From Bradyrhizobium sp. MOS003 (GTDB lineage Bacteria > Pseudomonadota > Alphaproteobacteria > Rhizobiales > Xanthobacteraceae): 64,000 nucleotides of DNA. Both the position numbers and the translations under genes were made by a program. Below are positions 34,857 through 42,716 of this stretch, piece by piece. Within the stretch, counting starts at the first letter, position 1; each line of letters begins with the position of its first letter. The notes beneath the pieces were generated by a model, which worked only from the letters and a program-made list of their open reading frames with translations, did no database searches and was not told the origin of the DNA. The stretch spans positions 186,001-250,000 of the forward strand of contig NZ_PYFW01000006.1 of NCBI RefSeq assembly GCF_003020125.1. Direction: 5' to 3'.

Positions 34857-35696
34857 CTAGTGCGAGATCATAACCCAGCACGGTGGCTGGCCAATGACGG
34901 TCTTTGTCACACCGCCCCACACGATTTCGTTCAGGCGTGAATGATGGTAGGCGCCCATCACGATCGCATCCATGCCATGGGATTTCGCCCAACTTCCCAG
35001 TACCTTGCCGATCGAGCTGCCGTTGCCGGTCACCGTCTCGAACGAGGCATAGATCCCGTGTTCTCTCAGATGGTCGACGAGAGCCGCGCCCGATTGAACG
35101 ACCGCGTCAGCCTTGTCCTCTGCCACCGTCACCACGCGGACCGAGGTGGCGGCCTGAAGAATCGGCATTGCGTCGCCGACCGCACGCGCAGCACGGGCAG
35201 AGTGATCCCAGGCGATCATGACGTTCTCGAATTCCGGCCGCAACTGCTCCGCATGCTGCTCCGGGCAGAGCAGCAACGGCCGCCCGGATTCGAACAGGCA
35301 GGTTTCGATGATGTGCTCCGTTCGGCTGTCATGCGGCTGCACGGGAAACAGCGTGAGATCGCTGAAGCGGGCATGCTCGGCCAGGATCGCCGCGATCTGG
35401 TCCGCCGGCACCTTGCCCATTCGGCTCTGGGCGCGGATGTTGGCGCGGGAAGCCGCATTGGTGAAGGCATTGAGGAGCTGCTGGGTGTCGTTCACTTCAC
35501 TCGAACTGCCGGCCTCCGCGGAATCGCGGTCATGGGGCACCATCACCTTCGGGCGCTCGAAAACGTCTTGCTCGAGCGCGAGCGCCGTGATCCTGGCGCC
35601 GAGGTCGGCGGCGACGGCCACACATTTCTCGATCGCAACCAAGGCTGGTCCGCGCGGCTGGCCGACGAGCGGCAGAAAGACATCCTTGATGGGCAT
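34857..35696 (-). CDS. universal stress protein (UspA family, tandem-type)
   Basis: The protein has 279 residues from the ATG at 35696 (GAGGAGA upstream). Two Usp-like halves can be seen; the second has the family ATP-loop in degenerate form 'VMGAYHHSRLNEIVWGGVTKTVI', ending in 'PPCWVMISH'. It should bind a nucleotide or act as a stress chaperone in the cytoplasm. A TTGA-N6-TCAA box is centred 54 nt upstream of the start, and the ADP-forming CoA ligase gene follows on the same strand. Confidence 0.88.
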   Translation of the reverse strand: MPIKDVFLPLVGQPRGPALVAIEKCVAVAADLGARITALALEQDVFERPKVMVPHDRDSAEAGSSSEVNDTQQLLNAFTNAASRANIRAQSRMGKVPADQIAAILAEHARFSDLTLFPVQPHDSRTEHIIETCLFESGRPLLLCPEQHAEQLRPEFENVMIAWDHSARAARAVGDAMPILQAATSVRVVTVAEDKADAVVQSGAALVDHLREHGIYASFETVTGNGSSIGKVLGSWAKSHGMDAIVMGAYHHSRLNEIVWGGVTKTVIGQPPCWVMISH

Positions 35697-35743
35697 CGGG
35701 ATTCTCCTCGGTCGCCACAATAAGCCGGCTTTCGTCGAGCCCC

Positions 35744-35757
35744 TTGATCCTCGTCAA
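35744..35757. promoter_or_regulatory. FixK/FNR box facing the universal stress protein operon
   Basis: TTGATCCTCGTCAA is centred 54 nt upstream of the ATG at 35696, giving a transcript start near 35709 at class II spacing. It sits 50 bp from the box for the opposite gene. Confidence 0.82.
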
Positions 35758-35793
35758 GCCAAGGAACTCGGTCCGATCGGGATGAAACGGGCG

Positions 35794-35807
35794 TTGACCG
35801 ACGTCAA
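35794..35807. promoter_or_regulatory. FixK/FNR box facing the alcohol dehydrogenase operon
   Basis: TTGACCGACGTCAA is centred 68 nt upstream of the ATG at 35869. At -41.5 the transcript would start near 35842, downstream of an alternative in-frame ATG at 35830, which supports the 35869 start. TATGAG at 35829-35834 is a possible -10. Confidence 0.82.
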
Positions 35808-35868
35808 GGACTGGCCGTCCAGCTATTCTATGAGTAATTCAGTCGGAGCGTTCGCCCCGGAGAAACTG

Positions 35869-36852
35869 ATGCGCGCGATGGTGTTGCCGGCCCCGCGAAC
35901 GCGGCTCCAGATGGAGGAGCGGCCTGACCCGATACCCGGCGAGGGTCAGCTCCGGGTGAAGGTCAGCGCCTGCGGCGTATGCCGGACCGATCTTCATCTC
36001 GTCGATGCCGAGCTACCCGATATTCGCTATCCGATCGTGCCCGGCCACGAGATCGTCGGTCGGGTCGATCTCGTGGGCCCGAATGTCACCACGCATGCGC
36101 CCGGTGATCGCGTCGGCATCCCCTGGCTCGGCTTCACCTGCGGACATTGTCGCTTCTGCCGGGAAGGCATGGAAAACCTCTGTGACGCACCGCTGTTCAC
36201 CGGCTACACGCGCGACGGCGGCTACGCGACCCACACCATTGCCGACGCACGCTACGCCTTTCCCCTCGGTGAGGAGGGCGACGACGTGGAGATTGCTCCT
36301 CTACTATGTGCAGGGTTGATCGGCTGGCGCTCGCTGGTGCTGGCCGGCCCTGTCGAACGGCTCGGCCTCTATGGTTTCGGCGCAGCTGGCCACATCATTG
36401 CGCAAGTCGCGGTTTGGCAGGGGCGGTCTGTTTACGCATTCACGCGACGCGGCGACGCGGCTGCCCAAGACCTTGCCCGTGGTCTCGGCGCCGTCTGGGC
36501 GGGAGCATCGGACGAGGTGCCCGACGAACCGCTCGACGCGGCCATCATCTACGCACCGTCAGGCGAGCTTGTCCCGGCCGCGCTACGCGCCGTCCGCAAA
36601 GGCGGCCGCGTCGTATGCGCCGGCATCCACATGACCGACATTCCAAGCTTTCCATACGATCTGCTTTGGCAGGAACGGCAACTGCTGTCGGTCGCCAACC
36701 TGACCCGGCAGGATGGCCTCGATTTTCTCGAGATCGCTCCGCAAGCCGGCGTGCGCACTGAAACGACGGCATTTCCGCTTCATCAGGCCAACGAGGTCCT
36801 GAACATGCTGCGAGCCGGCCAGATTCTCGGCGCGGCCGTGCTGACGCCCTGA
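35869..36852 (+). CDS. zinc-dependent alcohol dehydrogenase (AdhP-like)
   Basis: The protein has 327 residues. The ATG at 35869 has GGAG seven bases upstream and fits the predicted transcript start. Catalytic zinc ligands are Cys38 (ACGVCRTD), His60 (GHEIVG) and Cys148; the structural zinc site is Cys91, 94, 97 and 105 ('CGHCRFCREGMENLC'). The nucleotide fold has 'LYGFGAAGHIIAQ'. It is a medium-chain NAD(P)-linked alcohol dehydrogenase, often induced by anaerobiosis in rhizobia. The next gene starts 12 bp downstream, so an operon is likely. Confidence 0.92.
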   Translation: MRAMVLPAPRTRLQMEERPDPIPGEGQLRVKVSACGVCRTDLHLVDAELPDIRYPIVPGHEIVGRVDLVGPNVTTHAPGDRVGIPWLGFTCGHCRFCREGMENLCDAPLFTGYTRDGGYATHTIADARYAFPLGEEGDDVEIAPLLCAGLIGWRSLVLAGPVERLGLYGFGAAGHIIAQVAVWQGRSVYAFTRRGDAAAQDLARGLGAVWAGASDEVPDEPLDAAIIYAPSGELVPAALRAVRKGGRVVCAGIHMTDIPSFPYDLLWQERQLLSVANLTRQDGLDFLEIAPQAGVRTETTAFPLHQANEVLNMLRAGQILGAAVLTP

Positions 36853-36864
36853 TGGTGCCTTCGA

Positions 36865-38400
36865 ATGTCCGCTTCCATGAAAGATGAAATGGCGTCCCAG
36901 GAGCGGATCTTCCGGACGCTGGCCCGCCAGCCCGACGTGACGCGGATCGACACGCATGGGGCCGCGGTCTTCCTCGACGGCAAACGCGCGTTGAAGATCA
37001 AGCGCGCCGTCCGGTTTCCCTTCCTCGATTATTCGACGCTCGAGAAGCGCAAAACGGCGTGCGAGGAGGAGATCAGGATCAACCGGCCGCTGGCCCCGCA
37101 GATCTATCATCGCGTCGCGGCGATCACGGAAGAGCCGGATGGCTCGGTGCAGGTCGACGGTCCCGGCCGGCCGATCGAGTATGCGGTGGACATGTCACGC
37201 TTCGACGAAAACATGACGCTGGATCACCTGGCAAAAGCGGGCCCGCTTGATACGAAGCTCGCGTCGGCAGCCGCCGACGCGATCGTGGCGTCCCACGGCG
37301 CGGCGACACCCGCGGATGGCGAAGCGTGGGTCGGCTCCATCCCCGCCCTGATCGACGGCAACAGTAACGGTCTGCGGGCCGGCGGCCATTTCAATGCGGA
37401 AGACATCGAAAAGCTGGGCAAAGCCTCCCACGAGGCATTCTTGCGCCTCCGTCCCCTGCTCGCCGAGCGCGGCCGTCAGGGCTTCGTGCGCCGCTGCCAT
37501 GGCGACCTGCATCTCGCAAACATCGTCCTGATCGACGACCGTCCCGTGCTGTTCGACGCCATCGAGTTCGATGCGCAGATGGCGACCGTCGACGTGCTCT
37601 ACGATCTCGCATTCACGCTGATGGACCTGTTGCACCACGATCAGCCAGGTGCGGCCAACATCGTCCTGAACCGCTATCTCGCCGCGACGCCGGCCGACAA
37701 TCTCGATGCGCTCTCGGCCCTGCCGCTCTTCATGTCCATCCGAGCAGCGATCCGCGCCCAGGTGGCCCTGGCGCGACTGAATCCGGCGTGTCCCGATGAC
37801 CCCTTCATCCTTGGCAAGGCAAGACGTTATTTCGACCTCGCGAGGACGCTGATCCATCCTGCCGCACCGCGCCTGATTGCGGTCGGCGGCCTGTCGGGCA
37901 CCGGCAAGACGGTTCTGGCGCAAGCGCTCGCACCCGTCGTCGCACCGCCCCCGGGGGCCGTCGTGCTCCGCAGCGACCTCGTTCGCAAGCAGATGTTCGG
38001 GGTCGAGGACACGCACCGCCTGCCGCCGTACGCCTACACGCCGGAGCACGCGGCGCGCGTCTACGATACGCTGGCTCGGCACGCCCGGCGGGTGCTGGCG
38101 CAGGGCCATTCGGCGATCATCGACGGCGTATTCGCCCGCGAGGACGAACGGGACGCGATCGCCGCATTGGCACACGAGCGCAATGTGCCGCTGAACGGCC
38201 TGTTTCTGGTTGCGGACCTCGCGACCCGGCAGATGCGGATCGGAGGCCGCCGGGGAGACGCATCCGACGCCACGCAGGAGGTTGCTGCGCAGCAGGAGGA
38301 CTATAATATCGGCCGCGTCAGCTGGGCGACCATTGATGCATCCGGGACTCAAGAGCAGACGTTCGAGAACTGCCGGGACGCAATCGCTGAAGGCAAATAA
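36865..38400 (+). CDS. APH-type kinase domain fused to an AAA/P-loop kinase domain
   Basis: The protein has 511 residues from the ATG at 36865. The N-terminal half is an aminoglycoside-phosphotransferase/choline-kinase-like fold: catalytic loop 'RCHGDLHLANI' (210-220, Asp214) and 'DAIEFD' (231-236). The C-terminal half is a P-loop kinase with Walker A 'GGLSGTGKT' (341-349). Neither domain has a leader peptide, so it is cytoplasmic. Such fusions are annotated as bifunctional aminoglycoside phosphotransferase/ATP-binding proteins, but no substrate is known. Its place between alcohol dehydrogenase and CHAD/PHA genes argues for a metabolic rather than resistance role. Confidence 0.88.
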   Translation: MSASMKDEMASQERIFRTLARQPDVTRIDTHGAAVFLDGKRALKIKRAVRFPFLDYSTLEKRKTACEEEIRINRPLAPQIYHRVAAITEEPDGSVQVDGPGRPIEYAVDMSRFDENMTLDHLAKAGPLDTKLASAAADAIVASHGAATPADGEAWVGSIPALIDGNSNGLRAGGHFNAEDIEKLGKASHEAFLRLRPLLAERGRQGFVRRCHGDLHLANIVLIDDRPVLFDAIEFDAQMATVDVLYDLAFTLMDLLHHDQPGAANIVLNRYLAATPADNLDALSALPLFMSIRAAIRAQVALARLNPACPDDPFILGKARRYFDLARTLIHPAAPRLIAVGGLSGTGKTVLAQALAPVVAPPPGAVVLRSDLVRKQMFGVEDTHRLPPYAYTPEHAARVYDTLARHARRVLAQGHSAIIDGVFAREDERDAIAALAHERNVPLNGLFLVADLATRQMRIGGRRGDASDATQEVAAQQEDYNIGRVSWATIDASGTQEQTFENCRDAIAEGK

Positions 38401-38425
38401 GGCAACCGGATTGGCGCGAGCAAAG

Positions 38426-39397
38426 ATGGCGCGACCCACCACGACCCCGACGGCTGCTCGCGCAACACCGGCGGCGCGGCGCAATGCCCTGCCCGGCCGC
38501 CTCAGCCCCGGAATGGCCTGCGATACCGCGTTCCGCATCATCGCGCGCCGCCACCTCGATGCCATGCTGGCCCAGCATGACGGCACATGCGGCGGCGATC
38601 CCGACGCGCTGCACCACATCCGAATCGCGTTGACGCATCTGCGAACCACCATCCGCTTCTTCTCGCCGATGGTTGACGACGTCCAGCGTCCGAGGGTCTG
38701 GGCCGAACTGAAATGGCTGAACGGCCAGCTCGGCATGGTCAGGGATCTCGACGTGGCGATCGAGCGGATCGTCGCGGAGAGTGGCGACGAGCTCGCGGTG
38801 GTCGCCGAGCTTCAGCATTGGGACGACAAGCGCGCCGAGAGCCACCGCCTGCTGGCTCGTGCGCTGCAATCCTCGCGGTATCGCCGCCTCGTCGAGCAGA
38901 CCTCGATCTGGATCGAGAGCGGCCCCTGGTCGACCCGGCGCAGCAAGGAAGCCATTCGATTGCGCCGCTGCACGCTCGCCGACCACGCGACGGCACGGCT
39001 GACCGAGTGGGAGACGACGCTGCTCAAGAGGGCGCGAAAACTCTACAAACTCGACGTCGAGAAACGGCACAAGCTGCGGATTCTCAACAAGCGGCTGACC
39101 TATTCTATCGAATCGCTCCAGGATCTGTTCATCGAGGACTCGCTGACGAAACAGAAATCCATCCTCAAGAAATTGCGCAAGGCGCAACGGTCGCTCGGAC
39201 AATTGAACGACGATGCACGGGGACGAGCATTGGCAGCGTCGTTGAACGGTGCCGGCCTCGATGCCGGCCATCGCTTCCGCAACAGCAAGCGGGAAAAGAA
39301 GCTGTTGCGAAAAGCGTCAACGGCCTACCGCAAACTGGACAAAGCCAAGCCGTTCCGCTCCTCGGATCTCGCTCCGAGTTCGGAGCCGCAGACCTGA
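38426..39397 (+). CDS. CHAD domain protein
   Basis: About 323 residues from the ATG at 38426; a TTG at 38411 or an ATG at 38336, within the previous gene, are alternatives. None has a clear ribosome site. The conserved-His CHAD pattern is seen: 'LHHIRIALTHLRTTIRFFSP', then 'LNGQLGMVRDLDVAIERI' and 'KRHKLRILNKRLTYSIESL'. CHAD helical bundles bind polyphosphate and have been found on polyphosphate and PHA granules. It is convergent with the PHA synthase gene (26 bp apart), which fits a granule role. The C-terminus is Lys/Arg-rich. Confidence 0.88.
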   Translation: MARPTTTPTAARATPAARRNALPGRLSPGMACDTAFRIIARRHLDAMLAQHDGTCGGDPDALHHIRIALTHLRTTIRFFSPMVDDVQRPRVWAELKWLNGQLGMVRDLDVAIERIVAESGDELAVVAELQHWDDKRAESHRLLARALQSSRYRRLVEQTSIWIESGPWSTRRSKEAIRLRRCTLADHATARLTEWETTLLKRARKLYKLDVEKRHKLRILNKRLTYSIESLQDLFIEDSLTKQKSILKKLRKAQRSLGQLNDDARGRALAASLNGAGLDAGHRFRNSKREKKLLRKASTAYRKLDKAKPFRSSDLAPSSEPQT

Positions 39398-39423
39398 AGC
39401 CTCCATACTTTCCGGATCGCGCC

Positions 39424-41277
39424 CTAGGTGTGGACGTAGTCTCCCGGCGCATCAGGCAGGTCGGCAGCGTCTCCAAGTCCGATCGACGGCGGATCGCAGG
39501 GCGCGCCGGAGCGCACCGCCAGCCATTTGGTCCATTCCGGCCACCACGACCCTTCGACGCGCGGAGCCAGCTTCAGCCATTCATCCGCGCCGACATAGGG
39601 TGCGTCCTCGGCCTTGCTCAGCACCTGATAGCTATGGCCGGGCTCGTCTGGAGGCGCGACGACGCCGGCATTGTGACCGCCGCTGGTCAACAGGAACGTC
39701 ACGTCGGCATCGACCTGATAGTGGATCTTGTAGACGGACCGCCACGGCGCGACGTGATCGGCCAGCGTGCCGACCACGAACATCGGGGCATGAATATCGG
39801 ATAGCGAAACGCTCCGGCCGCCGACCTGATATCGCCCCCCGGCCAGATCGTTGTCGAGGAACAGCTTTCGCAGGTATTCCGAATGCATGCGATAAGGCAG
39901 CCGCGTTGCGTCCGCATTCCAGGCCATCAGATCGTTCAGTGGCGCGCCGTCGCCCATCAGATAGTCATGTGACAGACGCGACCAGATCAGTTCGTTGGAG
40001 CGCAACAGCTGGAAGGCGCCGGCCATCTGCGTCGTGTCGAGGTAGCCACGCTGCCACATCATGTCTTCGAGAAAGGCGACCTGGCTCTCGTTGATGAAGA
40101 GCGTCAACTCTCCTGCCTCGGTGAAGTCAGTCTGGGCGGCAAGGAGAGTAACGGTGCCAAAGCGGTTATCACCGTCGCGCTCCATCGCAGCGGCAGCGAT
40201 CGACAGCAATGTGCCTCCGAGACAATAGCCGAGCGCATGAGTCTTCCGACCCGGCACGATCCGGCCGACCATGTCCAGCGCCGCCATGACTCCCAGCCTG
40301 CGATAGTCGTCGAAGGCGAGATCGCGATCCCTCTCATCGGGGTTGCGCCAGGAGATCGCGAACACGGTGAAGCCTTGACCGGTCAGATATTTGACCAGCG
40401 AGTTCTGTGGCGAGAGATCGAGAATGTAATATTTCATGATCCAGGCCGGCACGATCAGGATCGGCTCGGGTCGCACCTGCGCCGTGGTCGGATGGTACTG
40501 TATCAACTCGATCAGCTCGTTGCGGTAGACGACCTTGCCGGGCGATGCCGCCACCGTCTTGCCGACCACGAACCGCCCGTCGTCCGCCAGCTTCGAGGCG
40601 GAGAGCAGGCGCATCAGGTCGCTGCACCAGTTCTGCCAGCCGAAAACGAAGTTTTCTCCGCCACTCTGGAACGCCTTCTCCAGCACCTTCGGATTGGTCG
40701 CAGCGAAATTCGAAGGCGCCAGCATGTCGAGCGTCTGGCGCATCGAGAACTCAACGATGGCTTCGTTTGCGTGCGAGACCCCGCGCACGCCCGTCGCGGC
40801 ATCGCGCCACCAGCTCTCTGTGAGCAGAAATGCCTGGGCCAGCAGATTGAACGGCGCGGTCTCCCATTGTGGTCCGCTGAAACGGCGATCCCGCCCCTGC
40901 GGCTGGATCACGGACCACGGCTTCTGTCCCGGTGACGTCGCGTGCGCGGCAGCATCCACCAATCGGCCGGTGTCCTGCAGCATATTGCGGCAAATCTCCA
41001 TCTGGCGCTGCGGCGCCGCAGCGAGATGCGAACCCCAATCGAGCCAGGCCAGCGACAAGGCCAGCGGCGAAATTCCGCCCGTAAAGCGCGCCAACATCGC
41101 GTGAAACGCGCGGTCGAAAGGATATGGATCGGACTTTGGCAGAGGATCGGCGGCAACCGGCATCTCAGCGGGCCCTTTGGAGCTCACGGTCGAGACCACG
41201 CGACCCGCGACAGGATTGACGGGGAGAGCCTGCACCGCGGGCTCTTCAGTCCGGGGAATTATCTGGACGACACTCAT
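39424..41277 (-). CDS. phaC: class I poly(3-hydroxyalkanoate) synthase
   Basis: The protein has 617 residues from the ATG at 41277. The lipase-like box 'GYCLGG' has the catalytic Cys352; Asp507 ('GTLADHVAPW') and His535 ('SGGHNAGVV') complete the triad. Length and the 'WWRDA', 'SPQNSLVKYLTGQGFTVFAISWRNP' and C-terminal 'WW' segments are those of class I PhaC. It polymerises (R)-3-hydroxyacyl-CoA into PHA storage polymer. No PhaA, PhaB or phasin gene is in the window. Its promoter carries a FixK/FNR box (41341), so storage would be coupled to low oxygen. Confidence 0.95.
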   Translation of the reverse strand: MSVVQIIPRTEEPAVQALPVNPVAGRVVSTVSSKGPAEMPVAADPLPKSDPYPFDRAFHAMLARFTGGISPLALSLAWLDWGSHLAAAPQRQMEICRNMLQDTGRLVDAAAHATSPGQKPWSVIQPQGRDRRFSGPQWETAPFNLLAQAFLLTESWWRDAATGVRGVSHANEAIVEFSMRQTLDMLAPSNFAATNPKVLEKAFQSGGENFVFGWQNWCSDLMRLLSASKLADDGRFVVGKTVAASPGKVVYRNELIELIQYHPTTAQVRPEPILIVPAWIMKYYILDLSPQNSLVKYLTGQGFTVFAISWRNPDERDRDLAFDDYRRLGVMAALDMVGRIVPGRKTHALGYCLGGTLLSIAAAAMERDGDNRFGTVTLLAAQTDFTEAGELTLFINESQVAFLEDMMWQRGYLDTTQMAGAFQLLRSNELIWSRLSHDYLMGDGAPLNDLMAWNADATRLPYRMHSEYLRKLFLDNDLAGGRYQVGGRSVSLSDIHAPMFVVGTLADHVAPWRSVYKIHYQVDADVTFLLTSGGHNAGVVAPPDEPGHSYQVLSKAEDAPYVGADEWLKLAPRVEGSWWPEWTKWLAVRSGAPCDPPSIGLGDAADLPDAPGDYVHT

Positions 41278-41340
41278 GGCTCAATCTTCCTGTCGGCTGT
41301 GTTCTAATTCGACAGGATATGGCCAAGCTTCGCACCGGGG

Positions 41341-41354
41341 TTGAGCTGCATCAA
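41341..41354. promoter_or_regulatory. FixK/FNR box facing phaC
   Basis: TTGAGCTGCATCAA is centred 70 nt upstream of the phaC start at 41277. At -41.5 the transcript would start near 41306 with TATCCT (minus strand, 41314-41319) as -10. The left half ends in G rather than C/T. Confidence 0.75.
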
Positions 41355-41405
41355 ATCCGGCCGCAGATCACGTTTGCTTAATCGGAATGGGCCGACTTCG
41401 TCCGA

Positions 41406-41419
41406 TTGACCTGAGTCAA
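41406..41419. promoter_or_regulatory. FixK/FNR box facing the CBS-BON gene
   Basis: TTGACCTGAGTCAA is centred 70 nt upstream of the start at 41483. A -41.5 site gives a transcript start near 41454 with TAGTTT (41441-41446) as -10. Confidence 0.82.
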
Positions 41420-41482
41420 ACTGCACCTCGATACCTGAGCTAGTTTCGCGCATCGATATTCAACAAGTCAGCGGAGCTATCC

Positions 41483-42211
41483 ATGCGCGCCCATCAGATC
41501 ATGACCCGGTCGGTCATCTCGGTTACCCCCGACACCAGCATCGTCGAGGCGGCGAATATCATGCTGAAGCGGCATGTCAGCGGCCTCACGGTGGTCGACG
41601 ATACCGGCGAGCTGGTCGGCGTCGTGTCGGAAGGGGATTTCATCCGCCGCAGCGAAATCGGCACCGGGCGCAAGCGCGGACGCTGGCTGCGGTTCATTCT
41701 CGGTCCAGGCAAGTCGGCCAGCGATTTCGTCCATGAGCACGGCCGCAAGGTCGCCGAGGTGATGACCGCCACGGTCGTGACCATCACAGAGGACACCGCG
41801 CTTGCGGAGATCGTCGATCTCATGGAGCGGAACAACGTGAAGCGGCTGCCGGTGGTGCGCGGCGACAAGGTCGTCGGGATCGTATCCCGCGCCAATCTGC
41901 TGCAGGCGGTGGCGGGGCTCGCCCGCGAGGTGCCGGATCCGACGGCGGACGACGATCACATTCGCAGCCGCATCATCGATACCATGGAGAAGAACGACTG
42001 GTGCCCGTTCGGACTGAACGTCATCGTCCGCGACGGCATCGTTCACCTCAGCGGCGTCATCACCGAAGAGCGCACGCGGCAGGCCGCCATGGTCGCCGCG
42101 GAGAACGTCGAGGGTGTGAAGAAGGTGCACGACCATCTGTGCTGGGTCGACACCATGTCGGGCATCTATCTGAACTCGCCAGAGGACGACGATCTCGCCA
42201 AAGCGAGCTGA
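41483..42211 (+). CDS. CBS-pair and BON domain protein
   Basis: The protein has 242 residues from the ATG at 41483. Two CBS domains span about 1-60 and 85-145 ('HQIMTRSVISVTPDTSIVEAANIML', 'EVMTATVVTITEDTALAEIVDLME'), followed by a C-terminal BON domain (about 165-235, 'VIVRDGIVHLSGVITEERTRQAAMVAAENVEGVKKVHDHL'). CBS pairs bind adenine nucleotides and report energy state; BON domains bind phospholipid or other ligands. It is cytoplasmic with no catalytic domain. The FixK/FNR box upstream places it in the low-oxygen group. Confidence 0.9.
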   Translation: MRAHQIMTRSVISVTPDTSIVEAANIMLKRHVSGLTVVDDTGELVGVVSEGDFIRRSEIGTGRKRGRWLRFILGPGKSASDFVHEHGRKVAEVMTATVVTITEDTALAEIVDLMERNNVKRLPVVRGDKVVGIVSRANLLQAVAGLAREVPDPTADDDHIRSRIIDTMEKNDWCPFGLNVIVRDGIVHLSGVITEERTRQAAMVAAENVEGVKKVHDHLCWVDTMSGIYLNSPEDDDLAKAS

Positions 42212-42236
42212 CAACGCCAGCTGGAGCCAGTGCGAC

Positions 42237-42701
42237 TCAGCGTGGAATGACGGCGGTGGCCTCGATCTCGACGCGCGCCGCCTTCTCGACCAGGCGCACC
42301 ACCTGCACCAGTGCCATCGCCGGATAGTGCGCGCCGAAGATGGTACGGTAGATCTTGCCGAGTTCCTTCAGGTTAGACAAGTACTCGTCCATGTCGACGA
42401 CGTACCAGGTCAGCCGCACGAGATGCTCGGGCCGCGCGCCGGCCTCAGTCAGGATCGCGGCGATGTTGCTCAGGGTCTGACGCACCTGCGCGACAAAGCC
42501 GTCGGCAAGACGCTCCTCGGCGTCCCAGCCGATCACCCCGCCGGTGACGACGATGAGCCCCTCGGCGGCCATGCCATTGGCATAGCCCTTCGGCATCGGC
42601 CACCCCGACGGCTGGAGCACCTGCACCCGCGAACGGGTGTCATCCTCGGCTGCTGTCGGCAACACTGCGAGCTGCGGGCCTTTCGGCGTCGTCACGGACA
42701 A
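42237..42701 (-). CDS. RidA-family enamine/imine deaminase
   Basis: The protein has 154 residues. The likely start is a TTG at 42701, with AAGGATG upstream; a GTG lies two codons later and no ATG fits. It has the YjgF/RidA trimer fold with 'GLIVVTGGVIGWDAE', 'QVRQTLSNIAAILTEAG', 'VRLTWYVVDMDEYLSN' and the Arg of 'VVRLVEKAARVEIEATAV' that binds the substrate carboxylate. RidA hydrolyses enamine/imine intermediates to ketones and ammonia. It is 15 bp downstream of the aryl-CoA ligase gene, so it may process the enamine formed from 2-aminobenzoyl-CoA. Confidence 0.87.
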   Translation of the reverse strand: MSVTTPKGPQLAVLPTAAEDDTRSRVQVLQPSGWPMPKGYANGMAAEGLIVVTGGVIGWDAEERLADGFVAQVRQTLSNIAAILTEAGARPEHLVRLTWYVVDMDEYLSNLKELGKIYRTIFGAHYPAMALVQVVRLVEKAARVEIEATAVIPR

Positions 42702-42716
42702 TTGTTCATCCTTCTT

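Noticed and set aside
35830..35868. Alternative upstream ATG for the alcohol dehydrogenase
   Set aside because: It lacks a ribosome site and lies upstream of the transcript start predicted from the FixK/FNR box at -41.5; the ATG at 35869 has GGAG.
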